From positions 1 through 44,073 of the forward strand of contig CAJUQS010000015.1 in assembly GCA_910588365.1 (NCBI GenBank): a stretch of DNA of 44,073 nt, read 5' to 3'. Numbering within the stretch: the stretch's first letter is position 1; each line of letters starts with the position of its first letter. The notes under the pieces were generated by a model. The model made no database searches and was not told where the DNA came from. It saw only the letters and a list, made by a program, of their open reading frames with translations. The position numbers and the translations under genes were made by a program. This stretch comes from an uncultured Oscillospiraceae bacterium (lineage in GTDB: Bacteria; Bacillota; Clostridia; Oscillospirales; Oscillospiraceae). Below are positions 13,856-24,653 of the stretch, in pieces.

Positions 13856-15310
13856 ATGCCGGAAGAAAAAAACATACCCACTGCCGCCGCCTACATCCGG
13901 GTATCCACCGACGACCAGGCGGAGCTGAGCCCGGACAGCCAGCTGGAGGAGATTAAAAAATATGCCAGCCGGGAGGGGCTGCGCCTCCTCCCGGACCAGA
14001 TTTACATCGACTCCGGCATCTCCGGCAAACGGGCCGGCCGCCGGCCGGCCTTCCTGCGTATGGTGGCCGCCGCCAAGGAGCCGGGCTGTCCCTTCTCGGT
14101 GATTCTCCTCTGGAAATTTTCCCGCTTTGCCAGGAACCAGGAGGAGAGCATCTTCTACAAGTCCATCCTGCGCTCCAAGTGCGGCATAGACGTGGTCAGT
14201 GTCACGGAGCCGCTGATGGCCGGCCCCTTCGGCTCCCTCATCGAGCGCATCATCGAGTGGATGGACGAGTTCTACTCCATCCGCCTGAGCCAGGAGGTCC
14301 GGCGGAGTATGCTGGTCAACGCCCAGCGGGGCAGGCTTCAGGCCGCGCCGGCCTTCGGATACCGGGCGGAGGGCGGCACGTTGACGCCACGGGAGGACGA
14401 GGCCGTCCGGGTGAGGTTGATCTTCCAGCGCTTTCAAGCGGGCGGAAGCCTGGGGGGCATCGCCAGGGAGCTCAACGAGCTGGGGGCGCGGACCCGCCGC
14501 GGGAACCACTTTGAGAGCCGGAGCGTGGAATACATCCTCCGCAATCCGGTTTACATTGGGAAGCTGCGCTGGAATCCCAACTGCCGGACGGGCCGGAACT
14601 TCGACAGTGATGAGGTCATCATCGCCGAAAGCGGGCATCCGCCCCTGGTGGACCAGGCACTCTGGGAGGCTGTCCAGGCGCGGTTGGACTGTGAGAAATC
14701 CAGCCATCCCGCAAGGGCCCGGCCCGCCAGGGAGCTGAGGGGATGGAGCTCCGGACTGGTCCGCTGCGCCGCCTGCGGATCGGTACTGCGCTTCGTCCAG
14801 CCCCGCTATTACCGGTGCGGCGGCTACGCCCGGGGGCTCTGCGCCCACTCCCAGCATGTCCCCGCCCAAGAGCTGGAGAACGCCATTCTCTCCCGCCTCC
14901 AGGCGGATGTCCGAGGAGCCCCGCCGCTGTCATATGCCCCGATCCCGCGGAAGGACAGCGGGCTGGAGTTGGAGCTGGGAAGGCTGGAACGGAAGAAGCG
15001 CCGCCTGCGGGAAGCGTATCTGGCTGGCGCTGTGGAGCTGGAGGCGTTTCTCTCACTTGGGCGGGAGATTGACGCGGATATCCGGCGGGGCCGGGAGCGC
15101 CTGGCGGAGAGTCCAACGGCGTTGGCGCAGGTCATGGAGACGCTTCAGATGCCGGACGCGGCGCTGGAAGACAAAATGAGCGCCGCCCGGGCGGTGATTG
15201 AAACCTGCACATTGGATCGGACAAACGCCCTGTTGGCGGTTACCTACCGCCTAAAGCTGCCGGAGGCCAGGCTTTCATCCCCTGACGCCATTTGGGGGCC
15301 CAGATGGTGA
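13856..15310 (+). CDS. Large serine site-specific recombinase (SpoIVCA/CisA-like)
   Basis: Encodes 484 residues. Resolvase domain at residues ~8-155 with AAAYIRVSTDDQAELSPDSQ (nucleophile Ser17), GKRAGRRPAF and LLWKFSRFARNQEES; recombinase domain at ~165-275 (PAFGYRAEGG, LGGIARELNELGARTRRG, VEYILRNPVYIGKLRWN). A zinc ribbon (VRCAACGSVLRF and YYRCGGYARGLCAH) and a coiled coil (~355-425) complete the protein. The start is ATG at 13856 with atcaggaggaagcgcacc. Its 3' end crosses the right junction: the last three codons and the stop are cotJC DNA. It should excise the 6,180-bp element and restore cotJC. On the excised circle the frame would continue for 40 different residues. Confidence 0.95.
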   Translation: MPEEKNIPTAAAYIRVSTDDQAELSPDSQLEEIKKYASREGLRLLPDQIYIDSGISGKRAGRRPAFLRMVAAAKEPGCPFSVILLWKFSRFARNQEESIFYKSILRSKCGIDVVSVTEPLMAGPFGSLIERIIEWMDEFYSIRLSQEVRRSMLVNAQRGRLQAAPAFGYRAEGGTLTPREDEAVRVRLIFQRFQAGGSLGGIARELNELGARTRRGNHFESRSVEYILRNPVYIGKLRWNPNCRTGRNFDSDEVIIAESGHPPLVDQALWEAVQARLDCEKSSHPARARPARELRGWSSGLVRCAACGSVLRFVQPRYYRCGGYARGLCAHSQHVPAQELENAILSRLQADVRGAPPLSYAPIPRKDSGLELELGRLERKKRRLREAYLAGAVELEAFLSLGREIDADIRRGRERLAESPTALAQVMETLQMPDAALEDKMSAARAVIETCTLDRTNALLAVTYRLKLPEARLSSPDAIWGPRW

Positions 15311-15325
15311 GCTGGGTGCGTCCCT
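15270..15325. other. Right junction (attR) of the cotJC element
   Basis: Core TGGGGG at 15293-15298. Left of it is element DNA (ctttcatcccctgacgccat), which is also the recombinase 3' end; right of it cotJC resumes as cccagatggtgagctgg, encoding PDGEL. Fusing the cotJC halves gives a weakly dyad-symmetric attB, and fusing the element halves gives a strongly palindromic attP, the normal asymmetry for serine integrases. Confidence 0.85.
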
Positions 15326-15803
15326 GCGTTACCTCAGCCAGCGGTTCTCCATGCCCTACCCGGAGCTGAAGGGACTGCTGACAGATATTGGCACCGAGGA
15401 GCTCGGACACCTGGAGATGGTGGGAACCATTGTCCATCAGCTGACCCGGAACCTCTCCGAGGATCAGATCCGCACCGCCGGGTTTGACGCCTATTTTGTA
15501 GACCACACCACAGGCGTCTATCCCACAGCGGCCTCCGGCGCCCCATGGAGCGCGGCCACCATGCAGGTCACCGGGGATATGATCGCGGATCTGACAGAGG
15601 ACCTGGCAGCAGAGCAGAAGGCCCGCGTTACCTACGACAACATCCTCCGCTTGAGCGACGACCCGGACGTAAATGACGTTATCAAGTTCCTGCGCCAGCG
15701 GGAGATTGTGCATTTCCAACGCTTCGGCGAGGGACTTCGCCTGGCCAAGGAGCGCATGGGAGAGAAAAATGTCTACTTCACCAATCCATCCTTCGACTCC
15801 TGA
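15299..15803 (+). CDS. cotJC: cotJC 3' segment (manganese catalase catalytic part)
   Basis: In the cotJC frame this encodes PDGELGASLRYLSQRFSMPY through the C-terminus. In the joined protein the five dimanganese ligands expected from the family are Glu35 (DGEL), Glu65 and His68 (TEELGH), Glu136 (AAEQKAR) and His169 (IVHF), all on this segment. It has no start codon or ribosome-binding site at its 5' end, and its first 12 nt overlap the recombinase stop. An internal ATG at 15351 would give a protein lacking Glu35. It should be expressed only after excision, as residues 32-198 of CotJC in the spore coat. A terminator follows. Confidence 0.92.
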
Positions 15804-15844
15804 GAGGGAGGGAAGAAAGCTGCTGGCCAACATAAAATAAACGC

Positions 15845-15878
15845 AAGGCGGTAACGGTTTTGTCCGTTACCGCCTTTT
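15845..15878. terminator. Terminator of the cotJ operon (bidirectional)
   Basis: Perfect 13-bp stem (aaggcggtaacgg / ccgttaccgcctt) with a T-tract on the plus strand and an A-tract mirror on the minus strand, between the convergent cotJC and HAD genes. Confidence 0.85.
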
Positions 15879-15884
15879 GAAACT

Positions 15885-16715
15885 TCAATCCAGTAACCCC
15901 AGCTGCTCAAATGCCTGATACAGGCCGTCATCTTCCACAGCTCCTGTCACCAGATCTGCGGCTGCCCGGATCTCCGCGCCGCCATTCCCCATTGCTACAC
16001 CATATCCGCAGCACACCAGCATGGGGATATCCACCTTTGCGTCACCAAAGGCAATTGTGTCTTTCAAATCGGCTCCAAGATCATTTACCAGCACTTTGAC
16101 CGCGGCGGCCTTGTCAATATCCTTCACCCCCAGATCGCCGAACAACGCCTCCTCACCCTTGCCGCCCCAGGTTCCGGCTTGTAAGTCTGGAAACGCCGCC
16201 TTCGCGTCCAGATAGTCCTGGTAGTCCCTGAGCAGGAAGCTGATCTTGTTCAGATCGTCCCGGTACAGCTCTCCGCCGAAGACCATATGCGGGAATGCTG
16301 CGCGTACCGTGGACAGCTCCTCTCCGGACTTCCTCTTGCTGTAGAGGCGGATGGCGGGAAGGGCGGCCTCCTCAAACCGTTCGCTGGCAAACAGACCGTT
16401 GTTGCTCTCCAAATAGAACTCCATCCCTCGCCCATGGAGCCATTCCACAACCCTGACGCACTGCTCATAAGTAATGAGCCGGTGCATGACCACGCGGCCG
16501 TGGTCCTCCACATAGCTCCCATTTCCGCCAATCATACCGTCCAGGCCGATGCTCCACAGCTCAGGATAGATCTCGGCCGCGCTCCGGCCTGTACAGATAT
16601 AGACCCGGTGGCCGAGGCTTCTGGCCCGGCGGACAGCCGCTGCCGCAGAGGTGGGAATGCGGCCCTCATAGTCCACCAACGTCCCATCCACATCCAGAAA
16701 AATGATCTTTTTCAT
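15885..16715 (-). CDS. Cof-type HAD-IIB family phosphatase
   Basis: Encodes 276 residues. HAD motif I IIFLDVDGTLVDYEG near the N-terminus, motif II YICTGRSAAE, and motif IV AFGDAKVDIPMLVCCG with GVAMGNGGAEIRAAAD at the C-terminus define a Cof-subfamily HAD with a IIB cap. Such enzymes hydrolyse sugar phosphates or flavin/pyridoxal phosphates; the substrate is not predictable. The start is taken as the second of two adjacent ATG codons (16715), with ggagaggtttatg upstream; the first, 16718, is possible. As last gene after the beta-glucoside PTS genes, it may dephosphorylate excess sugar phosphate. Confidence 0.9.
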   Translation of the reverse strand: MKKIIFLDVDGTLVDYEGRIPTSAAAAVRRARSLGHRVYICTGRSAAEIYPELWSIGLDGMIGGNGSYVEDHGRVVMHRLITYEQCVRVVEWLHGRGMEFYLESNNGLFASERFEEAALPAIRLYSKRKSGEELSTVRAAFPHMVFGGELYRDDLNKISFLLRDYQDYLDAKAAFPDLQAGTWGGKGEEALFGDLGVKDIDKAAAVKVLVNDLGADLKDTIAFGDAKVDIPMLVCCGYGVAMGNGGAEIRAAADLVTGAVEDDGLYQAFEQLGLLD

Positions 16716-16744
16716 CATAAACCTCTCCATTTTTCACCAAAGTA

Positions 16745-16786
16745 CGGCCCACAGCGTCAGCGATTGGATACTGACACTGCGGGCCG
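16745..16786. other. Strong stem-loop between the HAD and phospho-beta-glucosidase genes
   Basis: Inverted repeat cggcccacagcgtcag / ctgacactgcgggccg (two mismatches, 10-nt loop). No T-tract follows on the minus strand, so it is more likely an mRNA-stabilising or processing structure than a full terminator. Confidence 0.5.
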
Positions 16787-16801
16787 GCTTATCAGGTGTT
16801 C

Positions 16802-20195
<3,394 letters not shown>

Positions 20196-20300
20196 GATAA
20201 CAGTTCCTCCTTCATTTTGTTTTATGCTGAAGTGGTGTTCTATGAAAAGGGCCGGGCCATACGCGTCTGACACAGCACCTGTTTCAATAACAGGAGTCGA

Positions 20301-21131
20301 CTACTGCCGGGTAAGCTTTTCGATGTGAATGATCAGATATCCCTCCTCCTCCAGGCCCAGGGAGTAGTCCAGCCGCTGGCGCAGATAAGAGGAGATTTTT
20401 TGTACGCAGGCGGCAGCCTTTGGATACATGACGGACACGATGCCGTAGAGATCCTCGCTGCCGTGATAGGTCTCTTTCGTGAAGATTCTGGCAAGAAAGA
20501 ATTTCAGATGAGTGACAAAGCGAATATAATCCAGTGAGTTCTCATCCAGATCGATGCCATAGGTATACCGGACCAGATTCACCACATCCTGAATCAGCTC
20601 TATCAAATCCTGCGCCATGGGGTCTCTGCTGCCGTATTGGGCATTGACAATATGCATGGCCAGGAAACCGGCCTCATCCTCGCGAAGCCGGATACCGGCT
20701 TCGCGCTGGACGATGTCCAGCGCGTCCAAACCAAGCTGATACTCGTCCGGATAGAATTTTTTAATCTCCCACAGCAGAGCATTGGTCAGGTCCAGCCCCT
20801 TTTTTTGCCGCTCAATGGCAAAGCTGATATGGTCGGAAATCATCAGGACCAGCGTTTCGTTCAGCGGCTTTTGGATTTTCTCCTGCACATGTTCTACAAT
20901 CTGCATTCCAAGAGAAAAGTGCTCCAGGGGGATGCGGTCCAGAAGATCGGCCAGCTGCTGGATATGCGTACCGCTGCTCAGGCCAAAAAACTGCTTTTCC
21001 ACCAGACGCATATCCGGCTCCATTCCGGGTCTCCGGCCAAAGCCGATGCCTTTCCCCATCAAAACAACCTCCCGGCCCTGGCTGTCGGAGGCAATTACTA
21101 TATTGTTGTTCAGCTGCTTGGATATCCTCAT
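20301..21131 (-). CDS. licT: BglG/LicT-family transcription antiterminator
   Basis: Encodes 276 residues: an N-terminal CAT RNA-binding domain (residues 1-55; MRISKQLNNNIVIASDSQGR, VVLMGKGIGFGRRPG) and two PRD domains (about 65-170 and 175-276; LEHFSLGMQIVEHVQEKI; AGFLAMHIVNAQYG), whose histidines are phosphorylated by HPr and EII. With inducing sugar it binds the RAT hairpin in its own leader and prevents termination. The start is ATG at 21131; the site is weak (ggaggg 14 nt away), and a longer frame to 21224 would run through the leader terminator. First gene of the bgl operon. Confidence 0.95.
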   Translation of the reverse strand: MRISKQLNNNIVIASDSQGREVVLMGKGIGFGRRPGMEPDMRLVEKQFFGLSSGTHIQQLADLLDRIPLEHFSLGMQIVEHVQEKIQKPLNETLVLMISDHISFAIERQKKGLDLTNALLWEIKKFYPDEYQLGLDALDIVQREAGIRLREDEAGFLAMHIVNAQYGSRDPMAQDLIELIQDVVNLVRYTYGIDLDENSLDYIRFVTHLKFFLARIFTKETYHGSEDLYGIVSVMYPKAAACVQKISSYLRQRLDYSLGLEEEGYLIIHIEKLTRQ

Positions 21132-21172
21132 AACCCTGCGACACTCCCTCCAGGGACGGCAGAAAAACAAAA

Positions 21173-21264
21173 AACCATGTCGGAAAAGTACAGTCAAAAC
21201 ACAGGAAAACTCCTTTGGCTGCATTTTTCAAACATGGTTACGCCTGCCGAACAGTAACGCCAAC
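21173..21264 (-). promoter_or_regulatory. RAT antiterminator and overlapping terminator, bgl leader
   Basis: On the minus strand a ribonucleic antiterminator (RAT) lies at 21236-21264: GTTGGCGTTACTGTTCGGCA then GGCGTAACC, matching the GGATTGTTACTG...GCAGGC...ACC family pattern. Its 3' end overlaps the 5' arm of a terminator (AACCATGT, arms 21173-21180 and 21232-21239) followed by TTTTTTG. Binding of the BglG-type protein to RAT would block the terminator arm. The large loop has a further small hairpin. Confidence 0.75.
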
Positions 21265-21280
21265 ATTAAATTTTGAACGA

Positions 21281-21309
21281 ATTATATCAACAAAATTTTC
21301 CGTTTGCAA
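21281..21309 (-). promoter_or_regulatory. sigma-A promoter of the bgl operon
   Basis: Minus strand TTGCAA (21304-21309), 17-nt spacer, TATAAT (21281-21286), just upstream of the RAT. With the RAT/terminator it explains most of the 362-bp spacer 21132-21493; nothing else was seen in 21310-21440. Confidence 0.85.
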
Positions 21310-21450
21310 GTAGTTTTTAATATTTTGTAACTTTGTACATTTCTCGGAATGTTTTATTGTTCATATATCCCAAAGTATTGACACCGAGGCCCTGTTCTGC
21401 GAGAACATTCCCACAGGCGAAGCACCGGCCAGACATCCGGTTGTTTTATC

Positions 21451-21477
21451 ATATCATGACAAGACCGCGCATAGTTT
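21451..21477 (+). promoter_or_regulatory. Candidate sigma-E-type promoter of cwlD
   Basis: ATATC (21451-21455), 14-nt spacer, CATAGTTT (21470-21477), close to sigma-E (ATATT-N14-CATAcAAT). The start point would fall within the ribosome-binding region (gggaggtgg, 21481-21489), leaving a leader of about 10 nt, which weakens the call. Confidence 0.4.
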
Positions 21478-21493
21478 GAAGGGAGGTGGTAGC

Positions 21494-22210
21494 ATGTTTC
21501 TGACGTTCAAAAAGTGGACGGCGTTCTATCTGCTGACGCTGCTGTTGCTGTTTGCGGGATTTGCGGCAATTCTTTGGCAGGGAAGAGCAATCAACGCGTC
21601 CAAAAATCTGACGCTGGGAGAGGGAGGAGGGGGGACGGTACTGGTCGTCGACCCGGGCCACGGCGGGATAGACGGCGGCGCGGTGGCGGCGGACGGCACG
21701 GTGGAGGCGCAGATCAATCTGGCAGTGGCACTCCAGATGGAGGAGCTGGCCAGACTGGTGGGGGTGGATATGGAGATGACCCGCCGGGAGGACGTGTCTC
21801 TCCACGACTCTGACGCGGGTACGGTCCGTCAGAAAAAGGCGTCAGACCTGAAAAACCGGGCGGCGCTGGCCAACGGCGTTCCCGGCGGGGTTCTGGTGAG
21901 TATTCATCAGAACAGCCTGCCCCAGGTCCCCAGCGTATCCGGGGCTCAGGTGTTCTATAATACCGTCGCCGGCAGTCAGGAGCTGGCGGAGGCCGTCCAG
22001 GCCGTTCTCAATGAGACGCTCAATGCCCGTCCCAAGGAGGCGAAGGCGGGCAGCGGTGTCTACCTGCTGGAGCACAGCCAGATACCCTCCATTCTGGTGG
22101 AGTGCGGCTTCCTGTCCAATCCCCAGGAGACGGCCCTGCTGTGTACCCCGGAGTACCAGAGAAAGCTGGCAGTATCCGTTTTCTCCTCCGTCCGCGCCTG
22201 TCTGCGTTAG
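21494..22210 (+). CDS. cwlD: N-acetylmuramoyl-L-alanine amidase CwlD
   Basis: Encodes 238 residues. An N-terminal signal-anchor (about residues 7-28, AFYLLTLLLLFAGFAAILW) precedes an Amidase_3 zinc domain: VVDPGHGGIDGGAV (His ligand), LVSIHQNSLP (His ligand) and ILVECGFLSNPQE (catalytic Glu). Length and the single catalytic domain match CwlD, which with PdaA makes muramic-delta-lactam in the spore cortex, the mark recognised by germination lytic enzymes. The start is ATG at 21494 with gggaggtggtagc. It is followed by radA in the same direction but with an independent -10 box. A general cell-wall amidase is the alternative, less likely in this spore-forming context. Confidence 0.88.
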   Translation: MFLTFKKWTAFYLLTLLLLFAGFAAILWQGRAINASKNLTLGEGGGGTVLVVDPGHGGIDGGAVAADGTVEAQINLAVALQMEELARLVGVDMEMTRREDVSLHDSDAGTVRQKKASDLKNRAALANGVPGGVLVSIHQNSLPQVPSVSGAQVFYNTVAGSQELAEAVQAVLNETLNARPKEAKAGSGVYLLEHSQIPSILVECGFLSNPQETALLCTPEYQRKLAVSVFSSVRACLR

Positions 22211-22272
22211 GGCTTGTTTCTGATATTCGGCCGCGCCGCAAAAAAACACTAGCCAAGCCGAAACATCTGTTG

Positions 22273-22278
22273 TATAAT
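22273..22278 (+). promoter_or_regulatory. Probable -10 element of radA
   Basis: TATAAT at 22273-22278, 91 nt before the radA start. The -35 position (TAGCCA) is poor. Confidence 0.4.
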
Positions 22279-22368
22279 AGAGGAAAACGGGCGAAAGAGA
22301 ATTTCGCGCAAGGTTTTTCCAGTCATTCTGTCAATAAGGAATAGAATGGCTGCCAGGAGGTACAGGTT

Positions 22369-23742
22369 ATGGCAAAAGCAAGGAGCATATTTTACTGCAC
22401 GGAATGCGGCAACGAGACGCCCAAGTGGGCAGGGAAGTGCCCCGCCTGCGGGGCATGGAACACCGTGGTGGAGCAGGAGGCCGCCCCCAAGACCAGAGGG
22501 GGCGGCTCCGTGGCTGGAAGGAACGTCTTTCATACTGTGAAGGCAATTAACTTGACAGAGGTTGATACAAGAGAGGAAGTCCGCTTTCCAACGGGAATGG
22601 GGGAGCTGGATCGGGTTCTGGGCGGCGGCGCGGTGAAGGGGTCGCTGGTGCTGGTTGGAGGGGCGCCGGGGGTAGGGAAGTCCACCCTCATGCTTCAGAT
22701 CTGCGGGAGCCTGTGCCGGGCAAACCGCGTGTTGTATGTGTCCGGCGAGGAGTCCGTGCGGCAGCTGAAGCTGCGCGCCCAACGGCTGGGCGTGTCCAGC
22801 GGAAATTTGCTGGTGCTGTCAGAGACCGGTCTGGAGGACGTACTGCGGTCGGTGTCCGAGGAGGAGCCGGACATCCTCATCGTGGACTCCATCCAGACCC
22901 TCTACAACGGCGCGTTGGACAGCCCGCCGGGCAGCATCGGCCAGGTGAAGGACTGCACCATGGCATTGATGCAGCTGGCCAAAGGGCGGGACATCACGGT
23001 ATTTGTCATCGGTCACGTCAACAAGGAGGGCTCTATCGCCGGCCCCAAGGTTCTGGAACATATGGTGGACTGTGTGCTCTACTTCGAGGGGGAGCAGCAC
23101 AGCACCTGCCGGATCCTGCGGGCGGCTAAAAACCGTTTTGGCGCTACCAATGAGATCGGCGTGTTTGAAATGCTGGACGCGGGCCTGTCGGAGGTGGAAA
23201 ACCCGTCCCAGATGCTTCTCTCCGGGCGGCCCGATGGCGCGCCGGGGACCTGCGTCACCTGTGTAATGGAGGGGGTGCGCCCCGTCCTGGCGGAGATCCA
23301 GGCGCTGCTGGCTCCCGCGGCCTATGGAAGTGCCCGCCGCTCCAGCAACGGTTTTGATTTCGGCCGGGCGGCCATGCTCCTGGCCGTGTTGGAGAAGCGG
23401 GGCGGGCTGAAGGTGTCTGCCTGCGACGCCTATATGAACATCATTGGCGGCCTGACTCTGGACGAGCCCGCCGCTGATTTGGCGGCCATCCTGGCGCTGG
23501 CCTCCAGCTATCTGGATCGGCCCATCGCCCCGGATCTGGCCGCCATCGGGGAGGTGGGGCTCACGGGAGAGCTGCGGGCGGTGAACAATCTGGACCAGCG
23601 GCTCAGTGAAGTCCGGCGTCTTGGGTTCAAGAGCTGCGTGGTCCCGCACAGGCGGGGGAAGACGCCGGTGCCCACCGAAGGTCTGCGCGTTGTTGAGGCG
23701 GCCAATATTGTTGAGGCCATTCGGGCAGCCCTGGGGAAGTAG
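22369..23742 (+). CDS. radA: DNA repair protein RadA (Sms)
   Basis: Encodes 457 residues, full length. It begins with a four-Cys zinc finger (YCTECGNETPKWAGKCPACG, residues ~7-26). A RecA-like ATPase follows with Walker A VGGAPGVGKSTLM (~100) and Walker B DILIVDSIQ, then the RadA-specific KNRFGATNEIGVF motif. The C-terminal third is a Lon-protease-like domain (FGRAAMLLAVLEKR to ERAD-like end) without protease activity. RadA drives branch migration of recombination intermediates as a DnaB-type helicase. The start is ATG at 22369 with ccaggaggtacaggtt. Its position beside cwlD is incidental. Confidence 0.96.
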   Translation: MAKARSIFYCTECGNETPKWAGKCPACGAWNTVVEQEAAPKTRGGGSVAGRNVFHTVKAINLTEVDTREEVRFPTGMGELDRVLGGGAVKGSLVLVGGAPGVGKSTLMLQICGSLCRANRVLYVSGEESVRQLKLRAQRLGVSSGNLLVLSETGLEDVLRSVSEEEPDILIVDSIQTLYNGALDSPPGSIGQVKDCTMALMQLAKGRDITVFVIGHVNKEGSIAGPKVLEHMVDCVLYFEGEQHSTCRILRAAKNRFGATNEIGVFEMLDAGLSEVENPSQMLLSGRPDGAPGTCVTCVMEGVRPVLAEIQALLAPAAYGSARRSSNGFDFGRAAMLLAVLEKRGGLKVSACDAYMNIIGGLTLDEPAADLAAILALASSYLDRPIAPDLAAIGEVGLTGELRAVNNLDQRLSEVRRLGFKSCVVPHRRGKTPVPTEGLRVVEAANIVEAIRAALGK

Positions 23743-23783
23743 AGAAATAAAAAGCTTTCGTACAAAACAGTGTTTTGTATTAC

Positions 23784-23820
23784 CATATTACTTCCAATCC
23801 GAAAGGTCGGAAGTAATATG
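23784..23820. terminator. Stem-loop after radA
   Basis: Perfect 12-bp stem catattacttcc / ggaagtaatatg with a nested ccga-aagg-tcgg hairpin in the loop, preceded by a smaller palindrome (tacaaaacagtgttttgta, 23761-23779). No T-tract follows; it probably marks the radA 3' end. Confidence 0.5.
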
Positions 23821-23897
23821 TGCCATGTTTTGCGGTTGCCGCCGTTTATGGCGGCGAGTAAAAGGGCTTAAATCATAACTACAGGAGTTTACATAAG

Positions 23898-24521
23898 ATG
23901 AACCACTTGGGAACTGTAACAATGGAGACAGAGCGGCTGCTTTTGCGGCCCTTTGTCTGGGAGGACCGGGAGGCCATGTTCCGCAACTGGGAGTCCGACC
24001 GGGAGGTCACCAGGTACCTGCGCTGGCAGCACTATGAGTCCCTGGAGGATGTGGGGACGGTGCTGCGGGAGTGGATTGACAGCTACCAGCAGCCGGATTT
24101 CTACCAGTGGGCCATTGTACCCAGGGATCTGGGAGAGCCGATTGGCACCATCAGTGTGGTGGAACAGGACGACCGGGTGGGCAAGGCCGCCATCGGGTAT
24201 TGCATCGGGCGGCCGTGGTGGCGTCAAGGCTATACCAGTGAGGCTTTGAGCCGGATCATTGATTTTCTGATTGCCGGAGTTGGCGTCAACCGTGTCGAAT
24301 CCTGGCATGACCCCAACAATCCAAACTCCGGTGCGGTCATGCGCAAATGCGGCATGACCTATGAGGCGACGCTCCGCCAGGCGGACTGGAACAACCAGGG
24401 CGTCTGTGACATCTGTATGTATGCCATCCTGGCGCAGGAGTGGCGGGAAAGAAATACCCGGTGTCAGCAGGGGCTGGAATTACCAAGAGGGGAGGACAAT
24501 TGCAGGAGCATACTCCATTGA
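23898..24521 (+). CDS. GNAT-family N-acetyltransferase (RimJ/RimL-like)
   Basis: Encodes 207 residues. The start METERLLLRPFVWEDREAMF is typical of Acetyltransf_3; the acetyl-CoA loop appears as IGYCIGRPWWRQGYTSEALS (about residues 105-124), and the C-terminal DPNNPNSGAVMRKCGM is the conserved end of beta-alpha 5. Members acetylate ribosomal protein N-termini, amino groups of small molecules or antibiotics; the substrate is unknown here. The start is ATG at 23898 with acaggagtttacataag, a spacing somewhat long. The stop codon lies inside a perfect 14-bp palindrome. Confidence 0.88.
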   Translation: MNHLGTVTMETERLLLRPFVWEDREAMFRNWESDREVTRYLRWQHYESLEDVGTVLREWIDSYQQPDFYQWAIVPRDLGEPIGTISVVEQDDRVGKAAIGYCIGRPWWRQGYTSEALSRIIDFLIAGVGVNRVESWHDPNNPNSGAVMRKCGMTYEATLRQADWNNQGVCDICMYAILAQEWRERNTRCQQGLELPRGEDNCRSILH

Positions 24522-24546
24522 ACAAAATAAAAATTTTGTTCAATGG
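24515..24546. terminator. Palindrome spanning the GNAT stop codon
   Basis: ccattgaacaaaat-aaaa-attttgttcaatgg, a perfect 14-bp stem; the GNAT TGA is at 24519-24521. It may act as a bidirectional terminator or shield the mRNA 3' end. Confidence 0.5.
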
Positions 24547-24653
24547 AGAGGAGGGAAATCACCGTATTGCACTGTCAGACCCCGTTCCGGTCCGGCAGCG
24601 GCTTCACCGGATGCCCTCTGCCAAAGAATGCTTGCTCTGCAAATGATACAGCG

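Larger units (their letters stand above)
9119..15298. mobile_element. Skin-like excisable element in cotJC (6,180 bp)
   Basis: The element splits cotJC and is bounded by TGGGGG cores at 9113-9118 and 15293-15298. It encodes, left to right: a 60-aa protein (possible directionality factor, minus), a peptide-binding lipoprotein (minus), isoaspartyl dipeptidase (minus), an RpiR regulator (minus) and a large serine recombinase (plus) whose last codons cross the right core. Removing 6,180 bp restores cotJC in frame. The predicted circle junction is a ~56-bp near-palindrome. The architecture matches the sigK skin element, where a SpoIVCA-type recombinase excises intervening DNA in the mother cell. 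No phage structural gene is present. Excision itself is inferred. Confidence 0.9.

Noticed and set aside
9119..15298. Simple integrative element or prophage remnant that has killed cotJC
   Set aside because: Both gene halves are intact, the recombinase and att symmetry are preserved, and frame is restored exactly; an excisable skin-like element explains this better, though excision is untested.
21378..21406. Sigma-A promoter for cwlD starting at TTGACA (21378)
   Set aside because: A perfect -35, but the position 17 nt downstream reads GAGAAC, not a -10 element.
22211..22260. Further MITE copy after cwlD (ggcttgtttctgatattcgg)
   Set aside because: Resembles the start of the 39070 terminal repeat only over ggcttgttt; no partner end was found.
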